Shown in pieces: positions 34,350 through 44,224 of a DNA stretch of 64,000 nt. Source of the stretch: Jejuia algarum (GTDB lineage: Bacteria; Bacteroidota; Bacteroidia; Flavobacteriales; Flavobacteriaceae); assembly GCA_947495775.1 (NCBI GenBank), contig CANMAQ010000019.1, positions 1 through 64,000 of the forward strand, in the 5' to 3' direction. Made by a program: the position numbers and the translations under genes. How positions within the stretch are numbered: position 1 is the first letter of the stretch; each line of letters begins with the position of its first letter. The notes below the pieces were generated by a model. It saw only the letters and a program-made list of their open reading frames with translations. It ran no database searches and had not been told where the DNA came from.

Positions 34350-36086
34350 ATGCGAAAGCAGATTCAATATATTAGTCTTGTAATGTTAATGTTTAATATA
34401 ACATTAGTTGTTGCCCAAAATAAAAAAAACGATACCATTAAAACTGGAATTATTGATGTAGTGAAGCCTTATACACCGTCTATATCCGATGCTTTTAAAG
34501 TAAAAGAAACCCCAGTGATAGACGATACGGAAGGTGTGGTTAAGAAACCTGTTACCTATAATATTTTCTCCTTTCCAGTAGCATCAACGTTTACACCAGC
34601 AAAAGGCAAAGCGGCAGGTATAGAAAAAGTGAAACCGCCAAAACTATTTGACAACTATGCAACATTAGGTGTGGGCTCATTTACAACCATAGTTGGAGAC
34701 GTCTACCTCAATCATGCTATTAGCAGAACCGATCGCGTTGGTGGGTATTTTAGCCATCACTCTTCAGCAGGAGATATAGATGGTGTGTTATTAGATAATG
34801 GATTTTCAGATACGAAACTCAATGCCAATTACGAATCCCAACTACGCGATTTGTCATGGAAAGCAGAGGCAGGGTTTCAATTGCTAACGTCTAATTGGTA
34901 TGGATTACCTGATGATTTAGCGGCAGATTCTGATTTTGCAAGTACTCTAGATGTGGGACACGCGTTTTACAATGCACATTTGGGAGGCGAGCTCAAGTTT
35001 GAAGACACCTATATCAATTCAGGAAATATTTTAATAAGACGTTTTGGAGACGACCAAGGCTCTGCCGAAAATAGAGTGCTTTTAGAAGGAAAACTCGATA
35101 TTCCTATCCGTAGAGAAGAGCTTAAAACAACATTTAGAATAGACTATCTGGGCGGGGCTTTTGATAGAGGTTACTTTACACCAAATGCATTAGATTATGG
35201 TAATTTTATAATTGGAGGGGCGTCTTCTTACAGGATACAAAAAGACGAATTAACTCTAGATGTAGGGGTTGCTTTGTATTATTTAAATGGTCTTGAAGGC
35301 GCAGAGAGCAAACTGTTGTTTTATCCAAATATTACGGGATCCTATAAGATTGTAGACGCTATTTTAATTGCCTATGGCGGTGTTACAGGAGATGTAATTC
35401 AAAATTCGTATCACGATTTTGCGCTAGAGAACCCTTTCGTGTCCCCAACGTTACTCATAGCGCCTACCAATCAAAATTACAATGTACACCTTGGTTTAAA
35501 AGGGAAAGTGTCTAGTACGATGAGTTATGCGCTTAGCGGGCGTTACATATCAGATAACAGTAAAGCCCTCTTTGTTAATAATACGGCATTGCTTGATACA
35601 GCTGTAGAAGATTACCAATTTGGCAATTCTTTTGGGATTACCTACGACAACATTAAAACGTTTAGCGTTGCAGGAAAATTTAATATAGATGTAAATCGAA
35701 ATTTAACGTTAGCTTTAAAAGGCGCGTTCTTTAGTTACAATACAGATGTACAAGCAGAAGCTTGGAATTTACCAACGTTAAAAGGCAGTTTGTTTTTAGA
35801 TTATCAAATCGATACCCACTGGTTTACAGGAGCTAATCTGTTTTTTGTTGGCGAACGTAAAGATCTATTAAGTCGCATTGGAACTACAGAAGGAGTTCTT
35901 ACTAGTTCTGTAACGTTAGACAGTTATTTCGATGCCAATGCGCATGTAGGGTATCATATTAATGATAAAGTAGCGGTGTTTGCCAAAGTGAATAATATTA
36001 CGAATAATAGTTACCAACGTTGGCAAAATTTTCAAGTACAACCCATTCAGTTTTTAGCAGGTGCAACTTTTAAATTTGATTTCTAG
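34350..36086 (+). CDS. Outer-membrane beta-barrel protein (TonB-receptor-like), 578 aa
   Basis: A signal peptide (residues 1-22, ending VVAQ) is followed by a short periplasmic part (NDTIKTGIIDVVKPYTPSISDAFKVKETP) and then a long run of amphipathic beta strands. It ends in FLAGATFKFDF, with the C-terminal aromatic residue typical of outer-membrane barrels. It lacks a complete plug domain, so it is not a standard TonB-dependent transporter despite similar annotation of its homologues. It forms an operon with the large TPR protein. Confidence 0.8.
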   Translation: MRKQIQYISLVMLMFNITLVVAQNKKNDTIKTGIIDVVKPYTPSISDAFKVKETPVIDDTEGVVKKPVTYNIFSFPVASTFTPAKGKAAGIEKVKPPKLFDNYATLGVGSFTTIVGDVYLNHAISRTDRVGGYFSHHSSAGDIDGVLLDNGFSDTKLNANYESQLRDLSWKAEAGFQLLTSNWYGLPDDLAADSDFASTLDVGHAFYNAHLGGELKFEDTYINSGNILIRRFGDDQGSAENRVLLEGKLDIPIRREELKTTFRIDYLGGAFDRGYFTPNALDYGNFIIGGASSYRIQKDELTLDVGVALYYLNGLEGAESKLLFYPNITGSYKIVDAILIAYGGVTGDVIQNSYHDFALENPFVSPTLLIAPTNQNYNVHLGLKGKVSSTMSYALSGRYISDNSKALFVNNTALLDTAVEDYQFGNSFGITYDNIKTFSVAGKFNIDVNRNLTLALKGAFFSYNTDVQAEAWNLPTLKGSLFLDYQIDTHWFTGANLFFVGERKDLLSRIGTTEGVLTSSVTLDSYFDANAHVGYHINDKVAVFAKVNNITNNSYQRWQNFQVQPIQFLAGATFKFDF

Positions 36087-36128
36087 ATCTAAACGCCAAA
36101 AGTTCTCGTTTAAACTAAAATAGGGTTT

Positions 36129-36722
36129 ATGAAAATATATAGTTGTATCATAGTGTTTTTAGTAGGGCTAAATACGTCTTTTTCTCAATCTGAAACACAA
36201 AGTATAATGCTGTCTAACGCTGCTTTAGTATTAACCAAGCAGCACGTTACTTACGACCCCAGCTATTTTGCAATTCCTTATCCTAATGGTGATGTGCCAG
36301 CAGATAAAGGGGTGTGTACAGATGTGGTGATTAGAGCTTACAGAGCACTAGATATAGATTTACAAAAAGCTGTACATGAAGACATGCAAGCTAATTTTAA
36401 GTCTTATCCTAAGTTATGGGGTTTAAAACGAACCGATAAAAACATAGACCATAGACGTGTCCCTAATTTAATGACATTTTTTAAACGAAAAGGCTTGGAA
36501 AAGCCTATAACTAAGGTGGCGTCCCATTATAAACCTGGAGATGTGGTATGCTGGAATTTAGGAGGAGCCACAACCCATATAGGTGTCGTTGTGGATAAAA
36601 AATCTGCAGATGGAAAACGGAATTTGATCGTGCATAATATAGGCAGCGGACAAGTACTCGAAGATTGCTTGTTTACGTTTAAGATTATTGGACATTACAG
36701 CACACTTAACCGCGCTAAATAA
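36129..36722 (+). CDS. DUF1287 family secreted protein, 197 aa
   Basis: A signal peptide (MKIYSCIIVFLVGLNTSFSQ) precedes a DUF1287 domain, distantly related to NlpC/P60-type cysteine amidases: YPNGDVPADKGVCTDVVIRAYRALDIDLQ contains the likely catalytic Cys, and TTHIGVVVDKKS the His. It could cleave peptidoglycan peptides or related amides in the periplasm; no activity is established for the family to my knowledge. Its last 28 bases overlap the converging methyltransferase gene. Confidence 0.85.
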   Translation: MKIYSCIIVFLVGLNTSFSQSETQSIMLSNAALVLTKQHVTYDPSYFAIPYPNGDVPADKGVCTDVVIRAYRALDIDLQKAVHEDMQANFKSYPKLWGLKRTDKNIDHRRVPNLMTFFKRKGLEKPITKVASHYKPGDVVCWNLGGATTHIGVVVDKKSADGKRNLIVHNIGSGQVLEDCLFTFKIIGHYSTLNRAK

Positions 36723-37399
36723 TCAAAATGTGCGCCTTCTAAAATGAACTCGCATTTTAAACCAACAGTTTCACTAGCTAATTTTAAAGTCTCGAAATCG
36801 AGATATAACCATTTCATAGGGATTTCTTTTTCACCTTTATAACTCAGGAAATAATCTAGTTCGCCATAATACGCTGCATTGGTATCTATCCAAAATCCAC
36901 CATCTTCATCTTCATACATGTATTTTATATCTGATGAATCTATCAATATTTGACCCTTAGGTTGTAATAAAGACTTTAAATGCGTTAAATATTTAGACAC
37001 TTGGTGTAATTCTTGAAAAATACCAGTGCCGTTCATGAGTAACAAAATAGTATCGAAAGTGTCGGTTTCGTCTAACAGAGCTTTTACTTCTACATTTGTA
37101 ATACCGCGTGCTTTTGCTACAGCAATAGCACCTTGAGAGATGTCTATAGCCTTAACGTCTAGGGCTTTTTGCTGTTGTAGGTGTAAACTATGACTTCCAG
37201 CACCGCAGCCTACGTCTAAGACTTTGCCTTTGGCGAGTTGCAATGCTTTTTGCTCTAATTTAGGCATGGCTTTAAAGCTGCGAAATAAATAAGGGAGCGG
37301 TAAAATATCTTCGTCTGAAATACTCGTAGCAGTGGTGAGGTCTTCGGTATAATTAGCGTTGTGGTAGTCTAGTAGAGCGGTTCCAAAAAGATCTTTCAT
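36695..37399 (-). CDS. Class I SAM-dependent methyltransferase, 234 aa
   Basis: The SAM-binding motif I is KVLDVGCGAGSHSLHLQ (residues 59-75), with the acidic ribose-binding residue in VKAIDISQGAI and motif IV FDTILLLMNGTGIF. The substrate cannot be told from sequence; the long C-terminal part (WLYLDFETLKLA) probably contacts it. It is divergent from the YkgJ-like gene and converges with the DUF1287 gene, overlapping its end. Confidence 0.85.
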   Translation of the reverse strand: MKDLFGTALLDYHNANYTEDLTTATSISDEDILPLPYLFRSFKAMPKLEQKALQLAKGKVLDVGCGAGSHSLHLQQQKALDVKAIDISQGAIAVAKARGITNVEVKALLDETDTFDTILLLMNGTGIFQELHQVSKYLTHLKSLLQPKGQILIDSSDIKYMYEDEDGGFWIDTNAAYYGELDYFLSYKGEKEIPMKWLYLDFETLKLASETVGLKCEFILEGAHFDYLARLSVL

Positions 37400-37463
37400 A
37401 GAATTTAAAAAGCTATTCTGAAGAGGGCTTCAGAATGATGTGTTAAAATAGTATTTTTGCAGT

Positions 37464-37955
37464 ATGCAAGACCTCATAAACAATCTTCCAAAGCAGGCCA
37501 AAGATAAGCATAACGAAAACAAAAAATTCTTTGCTAAGCTTAAAAAGAAACCGCCTAAAACGCTAGACTATATCATGCAAGAGCTGCATGATGCAGAATT
37601 TGAACGTACCGATTGTTTGCAATGTGCCAATTGTTGCAAAACCACAGGACCTTTGTTTACAGATAAAGATGTAGCGCGTATTGCGAAACATTTTAGAATG
37701 AAAACACAGCAGTTTATTGCGCAGTATTTAAGAGTAGATGAAGATAATGACTATGTTTTACAAAGTGTACCTTGTACATTTTTAGGCGCAGACAATTATT
37801 GTTCGATATACGAAGTACGCCCAAAAGCCTGTAGAGAGTTTCCGCATACCGATAGAAAAAAGTTTCAGCAAATTTCTAACCTCACACTTAAAAATGTAGC
37901 CATTTGTCCTGCGGCCTACGCTATTGTCGAAGCGATGAAAAAACGTATACCATAG
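37464..37955 (+). CDS. YkgJ family cysteine-cluster protein, 163 aa
   Basis: Conserved cysteines in DCLQCANCCKTTGP (residues 52-65), PCTFLGADNYCSIYEVRPKACREFPH and VAICPAA make up the zinc/iron chelate-binding pattern of the YkgJ (UPF0153) family, whose role is unknown. A TATTTTTG box (37452-37459) ends four bases before the ATG, so the message may be nearly leaderless. After it, 253 bases (37956-38208) contain no gene. Confidence 0.88.
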   Translation: MQDLINNLPKQAKDKHNENKKFFAKLKKKPPKTLDYIMQELHDAEFERTDCLQCANCCKTTGPLFTDKDVARIAKHFRMKTQQFIAQYLRVDEDNDYVLQSVPCTFLGADNYCSIYEVRPKACREFPHTDRKKFQQISNLTLKNVAICPAAYAIVEAMKKRIP

Positions 37956-38208
37956 CCATACACTTTAATAGAAAAACGCTTGTTGGGTTAGACTTAATGC
38001 TTCAATATTATTTTTAGTTGTCGCACTTCCCATTGCTGTTATCTTTCAATGTTTTAAATCTATACGGATCTATAAATGTTTTGTGTTTTTGAAATGTAAA
38101 TTTTAGTTTGTTCTAAAAACAAATAGAAACTGAGTTGTTTTAGAAGTGTTATTAAAATGTAAATTAGGGATTTAGAGCTGTTATTTGTATATTTAAAAAA
38201 ATGCTATT

Positions 38209-39045
38209 ATGGAAACCATGTTAACGTATTTCGAAACCATTCCTTCAGAACATCGCGCTGCAGTTTTAGTAGGAGGCTTAATGTTGTTTTGGTTCATAGA
38301 AGGCATTATGCCACTTTTTGGGAAACCTTATAAAAAGTGGCGACATGCTATCCCTAATGTATTTTTAACCCTGACTACGGTTTTAGTGAATTTGCCGCTA
38401 GCTTATGTCTTATTAAAAGTATCAGATTGGGTGGCATTACATCAGTTTGGAATTTTAAATTGGTTACCCGCCTTACCTTTGTGGAGTTATGTCTTTTTGG
38501 GAGTGCTTCTTTTAGATTTTGTAGGCGCTTATTTACCGCATTGGGTAGAGCATAAAACAAAACCATTGTGGCGAGTGCATATCGTACACCATAGCGATCA
38601 TCATGTAGACGCTACAACCGCGAACAGGCACCACCCCTTAGAAAGTGTAGTGCGTTATCTATTTACGCTGCTAGGCGTATTTGTTGTAGGAACACCAATC
38701 GCTATAATTATGCTATACCAGTCGTTATCTATAATAGCGTCTCAATTTAATCATGCTAATATTAAATTACCAACCCGCATAGATACACTTTTAAGTTATG
38801 TTATCGTGTCACCAAACATGCATAAAGTACATCACCATTACCGTTTGCCTTATACCGATTCTAATTATGGTAATATTTTTTCTGTTTGGGACAGATTGTG
38901 TGGCACATTCATGACCTTAGATCCCGATAAAATTACCTATGGTGTAGATGTTTTTCCAGATGAAACTAAGAATGGTAAAATAGGGGAGTTGTTAAAACAA
39001 CCGTTTCAAGCCTATGAAAAACCAACAGAAGAGGCTCAGTCGTAA
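38209..39045 (+). CDS. Sterol desaturase/fatty acid hydroxylase family protein, 278 aa
   Basis: A membrane di-iron enzyme with about four helices and the histidine clusters HWVEHKTKPLWRVHIVHH, HHVDATTANRHH and MHKVHHH, which bind the iron pair. The family hydroxylates or desaturates lipids using oxygen. The actual lipid is unknown; hydroxylated fatty acids, sphingolipid-like sulfonolipids or carotenoids are possible in flavobacteria. The 3' end overlaps the converging namZ gene by ten bases. Confidence 0.88.
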   Translation: METMLTYFETIPSEHRAAVLVGGLMLFWFIEGIMPLFGKPYKKWRHAIPNVFLTLTTVLVNLPLAYVLLKVSDWVALHQFGILNWLPALPLWSYVFLGVLLLDFVGAYLPHWVEHKTKPLWRVHIVHHSDHHVDATTANRHHPLESVVRYLFTLLGVFVVGTPIAIIMLYQSLSIIASQFNHANIKLPTRIDTLLSYVIVSPNMHKVHHHYRLPYTDSNYGNIFSVWDRLCGTFMTLDPDKITYGVDVFPDETKNGKIGELLKQPFQAYEKPTEEAQS

Positions 39046-40313
39046 ATCAAATACTTACTACGTGTTGTTTTAAAATCCTGTAAATCGTCTTGCCATGAGG
39101 CCTTAATGTCTTGGGCTGACTGTCCAGCGATTATTTGGGTTTGTAGTGTTTTAGTTCCTGCTAAATTTAAGAAATAAGGGGTGAAAAAGGTCTTTTGCTT
39201 AGCGCTATGCTGATACGCGGAGATCAGCCAGTTTAAGTTTAAACGTGTTAAAGGCGGTGTAGCCGATAGGTCTTTACCATAACATAAAATGTTTTCGTGT
39301 TTGGGATGTTTCGCACCAAAGTTAGGCTGAGGTGTAAATGTAAAAGGATACTGTGTAGGGTCTAAATGAGGGCTTCCAAAAATTTGGAATTGCGTTTCTG
39401 TACCTCGACCTGCACTTACGGTTGTGCCTTCAAAAAAACCTAAACTAGGATAAAGATGAATAGCAGTCGCATTAGGAAGGTTAGGGCTAGGTTTTATAGG
39501 AAGCCAATACGGAAGATCATGAGTGTAATTTTCTACAGAAATCACTTTTAAATCACAAGTTACACCGTTTTTTAACCAGTGTTCACCGTTAATCATTTTA
39601 GCATATTCGCCTATAGTCATGCCATGAACAATAGGGATAGGGTGAAGACCAACAAAACTTTTGTAAGTATCTTCAAGAATAGGACCATCGATGTAATGCC
39701 CATTGGGGTTAGGACGGTCTAATACAAGTAAAGGGATGTGCTGCTCTGCACAGGCTTCCATGATATAATGTAAGGTAGAAATGTAGGTATAAAAGCGTAC
39801 ACCGACATCTTGAATATCAAAAACGATGAGGTCTAAATCTTTAAGTTGCGCAGCACTAGGTTTTTTGTTTGCTCCATATAGAGATACAAGTGGTAATTGC
39901 GTTTTTGTGTCTATACCGTCTTTAACAAGTTCCCCCGCATCTGCTTTACCTCTAAACCCATGCTCTGGTGCGAACACTTTTTTTATGGAAACATTTAATG
40001 CCAAAAGAGAATCTATAATATGTGTATGGTGTTCTTTATGAGGCATTTTCGTTGTAGTGTCGTCGTGTTTAAAAATGACAGAAGTTTGATTTGCAACAAC
40101 GCCTATACGCTTGCCTTTTAAAAAAGGCAAATAAATGTCGGTTCTGTTAGCGCCAACTTTAATAGCTTTCTTATCTTTAGCAGGAATAGCAGTGTCAATT
40201 CCCTTTAAAGCGATTTGAGATTTGTCTGTAGTTTTCGAACGGCAAGAAATCAAAGTGAAAATCATTCCTATTATTATCGGGAAAACTGTATTTTTGGAAA
40301 CAATTAAACGCAT
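39036..40313 (-). CDS. namZ: Exo-beta-N-acetylmuramidase NamZ-like lipoprotein (DUF1343), 425 aa
   Basis: A lipoprotein signal with lipobox FTLISC (Cys24) precedes a DUF1343 domain: GKRIGVVANQTSVIF, FAPEHGFRGKADAGE, LIVFDIQDVGVRFYTYISTLHYIMEA, VLDRPNPNGHYIDGPILED and FEGTTVSAGRGTETQF. Members characterised in Bacillus and Tannerella (NamZ) remove terminal N-acetylmuramic acid from peptidoglycan fragments. It would act in wall recycling at the cell envelope. The start is eight bases from the start of the divergent permease gene. Confidence 0.85.
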   Translation of the reverse strand: MRLIVSKNTVFPIIIGMIFTLISCRSKTTDKSQIALKGIDTAIPAKDKKAIKVGANRTDIYLPFLKGKRIGVVANQTSVIFKHDDTTTKMPHKEHHTHIIDSLLALNVSIKKVFAPEHGFRGKADAGELVKDGIDTKTQLPLVSLYGANKKPSAAQLKDLDLIVFDIQDVGVRFYTYISTLHYIMEACAEQHIPLLVLDRPNPNGHYIDGPILEDTYKSFVGLHPIPIVHGMTIGEYAKMINGEHWLKNGVTCDLKVISVENYTHDLPYWLPIKPSPNLPNATAIHLYPSLGFFEGTTVSAGRGTETQFQIFGSPHLDPTQYPFTFTPQPNFGAKHPKHENILCYGKDLSATPPLTRLNLNWLISAYQHSAKQKTFFTPYFLNLAGTKTLQTQIIAGQSAQDIKASWQDDLQDFKTTRSKYLIYD

Positions 40314-40321
40314 AGTGTAGT

Positions 40322-41566
40322 TTGAATTACGAGTATTTTATAGCAAAACGCATTATTGGCAGTAAAGCGTATAAAAGTAGTATATCGGCACCAATAATAA
40401 AAATTGGTATCGCTGCTATTGCTATTGGTATGGTTGTCATGATGATTGCTATAGCTACAGGTATTGGTTTACAAGAGAAAATACGCGATAAAGTTGTGGC
40501 TTTTAATGGGCACATATCGGTGACGAACTATGATAGCAATGCATCCCAAGAAAGTATATTTCCAATAACTCTAGATGAAAAAACCGAGCGTTTTTACCCT
40601 AAATTCACAACCGTAGAAGGGATCTCTCATATACAAGCTGTCGCTACAGTTTTTGGGGTCATCATGACGGATAGTATTTTTGAAGGTGCCGTTTTAAAAG
40701 GTGTTGGCAAAGATTACGAATGGAAATATTTTAATGAATTTTTAATTGAAGGTCGCGTGCCTCGTTTTGATACCAAATGGAGTGAGGAAATTTTAATCTC
40801 TAAATACCTAGCAGACCGATTGGAATTTAAAGTAGGAGATCGATTTCAAATGCACTTTTTAAATGAAGATACTAAAAAGCCGATACGCAGTGTGGGCTTG
40901 GAAGTGGTTGGAATTTACAATTCAGGATTTCAAGATTTTGACGCCACTTACTTGATAGGCAACCTAAGGCATGTGCAGCGTATTAATAGTTGGAAAGAGA
41001 ATCAAATAGGGAATTTCGAAGTCTTTATAGAAGATTACGACGACATTGACCGTTTGGGCGTAGAAGTGTTCCAAAATACACCGCCAACACTAAATACAAT
41101 TACAATAAATGATAAATTTTATTCTATTATTGAATGGGTTAAAATTTTTGATAAAAATATCTATGGCATTATAGCCATCATGATTCTAGTAGCGGGTATT
41201 AATATGATCACAGCATTATTGGTACTTATCTTAGAACGCACACAAATGATAGGTATTTTAAAAGCTTTAGGCAGCACCAATTGGAGCATAAGAAAGTTAT
41301 TTCTATTCAATGCGTCACATCTTATACTATTAGGATTGTTTTGGGGCAACATACTCGGGTTAGGTATTTTATTTGCTCAGAAATATTTTAAAATATTTCC
41401 TTTAGACCCAAGTGTGTATTATGTAACAGAAGCTCCTGTGTATATTAGTTTAAGTTATATTATATTACTTAACGTGGGAACTCTGCTCTTGTGTTTAATA
41501 ATGTTACTCATTCCTTCTTTTATAATTACAAGAATTTCTCCTGTAAAGGCCATTCGTTTTGAGTAA
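40322..41566 (+). CDS. ABC transporter permease, FtsX/LolC-E family, 414 aa
   Basis: An N-terminal helix (IGIAAIAIGMVVMMIAIATGIGL) is followed by a large periplasmic domain (residues 60-260) and three C-terminal helices with the FtsX-type ERTQMIGILKALGSTNWSIRKLF coupling helix. This four-helix layout is that of LolC/LolE, which extract lipoproteins from the inner membrane. The start is TTG (NYEYFIAKRIIGSKAYKSS, as in homologues). Its TATTTTTG box (40289-40296) lies within the first codons of divergent namZ. Confidence 0.85.
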   Translation: MNYEYFIAKRIIGSKAYKSSISAPIIKIGIAAIAIGMVVMMIAIATGIGLQEKIRDKVVAFNGHISVTNYDSNASQESIFPITLDEKTERFYPKFTTVEGISHIQAVATVFGVIMTDSIFEGAVLKGVGKDYEWKYFNEFLIEGRVPRFDTKWSEEILISKYLADRLEFKVGDRFQMHFLNEDTKKPIRSVGLEVVGIYNSGFQDFDATYLIGNLRHVQRINSWKENQIGNFEVFIEDYDDIDRLGVEVFQNTPPTLNTITINDKFYSIIEWVKIFDKNIYGIIAIMILVAGINMITALLVLILERTQMIGILKALGSTNWSIRKLFLFNASHLILLGLFWGNILGLGILFAQKYFKIFPLDPSVYYVTEAPVYISLSYIILLNVGTLLLCLIMLLIPSFIITRISPVKAIRFE

Positions 41567-41791
41567 AACGACATAAAGTATTTGTGGGGCTTCAGTTCCC
41601 TATTTATAGTAGCATTTCTGTGTAGGAAATATGATTACACAAAGACGCTTTTACTTTCTTTATTAGGCGCTGATAAAAAGATAATTTATTAGATACATTT
41701 TTTTGTTAATATCATCATAATAGTACAGAATTTTTATTGAATTGTCGTATAGGGTCACTTATGAAATTCATATATTGGATAAGAATTTAAG

Positions 41792-43261
41792 ATGTACCTT
41801 ATGCATAAAGACTTGCCTATTTTTTCTTCTTATACTTTCGATAAAGATATTTTGGATGAAGTGTTTGATGAAAACAATGATGTAAAAGCTATTTACAAAA
41901 CGTTATTTGATCTTTACGGAAGTCATAGCGTTATGGATTTCGAGGCTTTAAACGAATATGCTAAGACCTCTTTTTTTAATCAAGGGATTACGTTTCAAGT
42001 TTACGGCAATAACGAGACTAAAGAAAAGATATTTCCATTCGATTTATTTCCTAGAATTATAGATCACGAAGAGTGGGAACATATCGAAAAGGGGGTGTTG
42101 CAGCGTAGCAAAGCATTGAACCTTTTTTTAAAGGATTTATACCACGATCAAAATATCATAAAAGACGGCATCGTGCCTAAAGCGCTTATAGACTCTTCCT
42201 CAAATTACCTTAAAGAAATGAAGGGATTCGATCCTCCAGGGGGGATTTATAATCATATTTCTGGAACAGACTTAATCAAACATTCAGATGGGGCTTATTA
42301 TGTACTAGAAGATAATATTAGATGTCCTTCGGGAGTGAGCTATGTGATATGCAACCGTACCACGCTTAAAAGAGCATTATTTGGTGTCTTCGATAAATAT
42401 AAGATACACACGGTAACAGATTATTCTGAGAATTTACTAAGCATTTTAGAAACTGTAAAGCCTAAAGGCGTAGATAAACCCATATGTGTCGTGCTTACGC
42501 CAGGCGTTTTTAATTCTGCCTATTACGAGCATTCGTATTTGGCCAAAGGGATGGGGGTAGAACTTGTAGAAGGAAGAGATCTTTTTGTAGAGAACCATTT
42601 TGTTTACATGCGTACAATAAATGGTCCCGAAAAGGTTGATGTGATCTATAGACGTATAGACGATAGTTTTTTAGACCCCGAAGTCTTTAATCCCGATTCG
42701 GTATTGGGTGTACCAGGGTTGTTTTCTGCCTATAAAAAAGGAAATGTTTGTTTGGTAAATGCACCAGGGACTGGCGTGGCAGACGATAAGGCCATCTATA
42801 CCTATATGCCGCAAATTATAGACTATTATTTAAAAGAAACCCCCATATTAAAGAATGTGCATACCTATCACTGTAGTGATCCTAAGGATTTGGAGTATGT
42901 GTTAGATAATATTAAAAGCCTAGTTATAAAGCCTGTGGATGAAGCAGGAGGATATGGAATTTCTATAGGAAATAAATTAACGGATACAGAAATAGAAGCC
43001 GTAAAGGCTACCATTTTAGAACACCCTAGAAAATATATCGCGCAACCTATAATGGCGCTGTCTGTACATGCCACTTATATTGAAGATGAAAAGTCTTTTG
43101 AGCCAAGGCATGTCGACCTTCGCACATTTACATTATTAGGTGAAAATAAGAGTTATGTGCTAAAAAGTGGTTTGACCAGAGTTGCTTTAAAAAAAGGAAA
43201 TTTAATTGTAAATTCTTCACAAGGAGGAGGATCCAAAGATACTTGGGTTTTAAAAAAGTAG
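41792..43261 (+). CDS. Circularly permuted ATP-grasp protein (type 2), 489 aa
   Basis: A member of the circularly permuted ATP-grasp amidoligase family: VLEDNIRCPSGVSYVICNR, CVVLTPGVFNSAYYEHSYLA, DVIYRRIDDSFLDPEVF, and the glycine-rich ATP loop LVIKPVDEAGGYGISIG (377-393). These enzymes are predicted to join amino acids or peptides by ATP-driven amide bonds; no product is known. The alpha-E gene follows after six bases, and the two are equivalent to the two halves of the fused protein encoded at 45280-47832. Confidence 0.9.
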   Translation: MYLMHKDLPIFSSYTFDKDILDEVFDENNDVKAIYKTLFDLYGSHSVMDFEALNEYAKTSFFNQGITFQVYGNNETKEKIFPFDLFPRIIDHEEWEHIEKGVLQRSKALNLFLKDLYHDQNIIKDGIVPKALIDSSSNYLKEMKGFDPPGGIYNHISGTDLIKHSDGAYYVLEDNIRCPSGVSYVICNRTTLKRALFGVFDKYKIHTVTDYSENLLSILETVKPKGVDKPICVVLTPGVFNSAYYEHSYLAKGMGVELVEGRDLFVENHFVYMRTINGPEKVDVIYRRIDDSFLDPEVFNPDSVLGVPGLFSAYKKGNVCLVNAPGTGVADDKAIYTYMPQIIDYYLKETPILKNVHTYHCSDPKDLEYVLDNIKSLVIKPVDEAGGYGISIGNKLTDTEIEAVKATILEHPRKYIAQPIMALSVHATYIEDEKSFEPRHVDLRTFTLLGENKSYVLKSGLTRVALKKGNLIVNSSQGGGSKDTWVLKK

Positions 43262-43267
43262 AGGTAT

Positions 43268-44224
43268 ATGCTAGCAAGAGTCGCTAATAATTTATTTTGG
43301 ATGGGCAGATATATTGAACGTTCAGAACATGTTGCAAGATATTTAAGGGTGAATTATTTTTCATCATTAGATGCACCCGATGAGTTGTCTCAGTCTCGAG
43401 ACTTTGTACTTAAGTCTTTAATGTTTATGGTAGGAGATCCTTGTAAAGAAGGAGAACTTGTGATTGAGGCCGATGTGTTGTATAACATTACATTAAACCC
43501 AGATAAAAGGTATTCTATAATTAATGCTGTTAAGCTTGCACGTGAAAATGCCCATAGTGCAAGAGATTTAATTTCTACAGAATTGTATGAAGCTATAAAT
43601 AAATTTTACCATTTTGTACTGAACTATTCTGTAGATCATTTGGTGAAGCGAGGCCTGTATGAATTTACCAGTAATGTTATGGAATTCACAGCAATCACTA
43701 AGGCCAAAATTAGAAGCACTTTACTTTATGACGAAGTGTTTTCTGTGATAAAATTAGGGGTGAATATGGAACGCGCCACGCAGGTAATCCGTATCATTCA
43801 TTCTAAATATATAGACATTCAAGCTATAGAATTAAAAAAAGAAAAAGGTTTTTTAGTGTCGCCAGTGCTAGAATGGTCGACTTTATTACGCTGTGTAGAA
43901 TCGTACGATATGATGATGCGTTATGAAAAGGAAAGCCCTAAAAGTTATAACACCTTAGAGTTTTTAATTTTAAACCCAAAATGTCCTCGATCTGTAATAA
44001 ACAGCCTTTCTGAAATATCAAGACATATCGAGTTTCTCTCTAATGAAAAGAAACCCTCTAAAGATTCTACAGCATTTTTAGTAAACAAGGTATATACAGA
44101 ATACCAATATAAATATACCGAAGAAATAGAAGTAGATTTTAGAACCTTTATCGAGAAAATACTAGAAAACTTATTTAAGATAAGTAAAAAAATGCAAAAG
44201 GAATTTTTTTATATTGAATCCTAA
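43268..44224 (+). CDS. Alpha-E domain protein (DUF403), 318 aa
   Basis: An all-helical alpha-E protein, beginning MLARVANNLFWMGRYIERSEHVARYLRVNY, the hallmark of the family, with NAHSARDLISTELYEAINKFY and GVNMERATQVIRIIH. Alpha-E proteins always go with permuted ATP-grasp enzymes and are thought to assist the ligation. The stop TAA overlaps the ATG of the small ORF at 44224, so that ORF is in position for coupled translation. Confidence 0.9.
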   Translation: MLARVANNLFWMGRYIERSEHVARYLRVNYFSSLDAPDELSQSRDFVLKSLMFMVGDPCKEGELVIEADVLYNITLNPDKRYSIINAVKLARENAHSARDLISTELYEAINKFYHFVLNYSVDHLVKRGLYEFTSNVMEFTAITKAKIRSTLLYDEVFSVIKLGVNMERATQVIRIIHSKYIDIQAIELKKEKGFLVSPVLEWSTLLRCVESYDMMMRYEKESPKSYNTLEFLILNPKCPRSVINSLSEISRHIEFLSNEKKPSKDSTAFLVNKVYTEYQYKYTEEIEVDFRTFIEKILENLFKISKKMQKEFFYIES

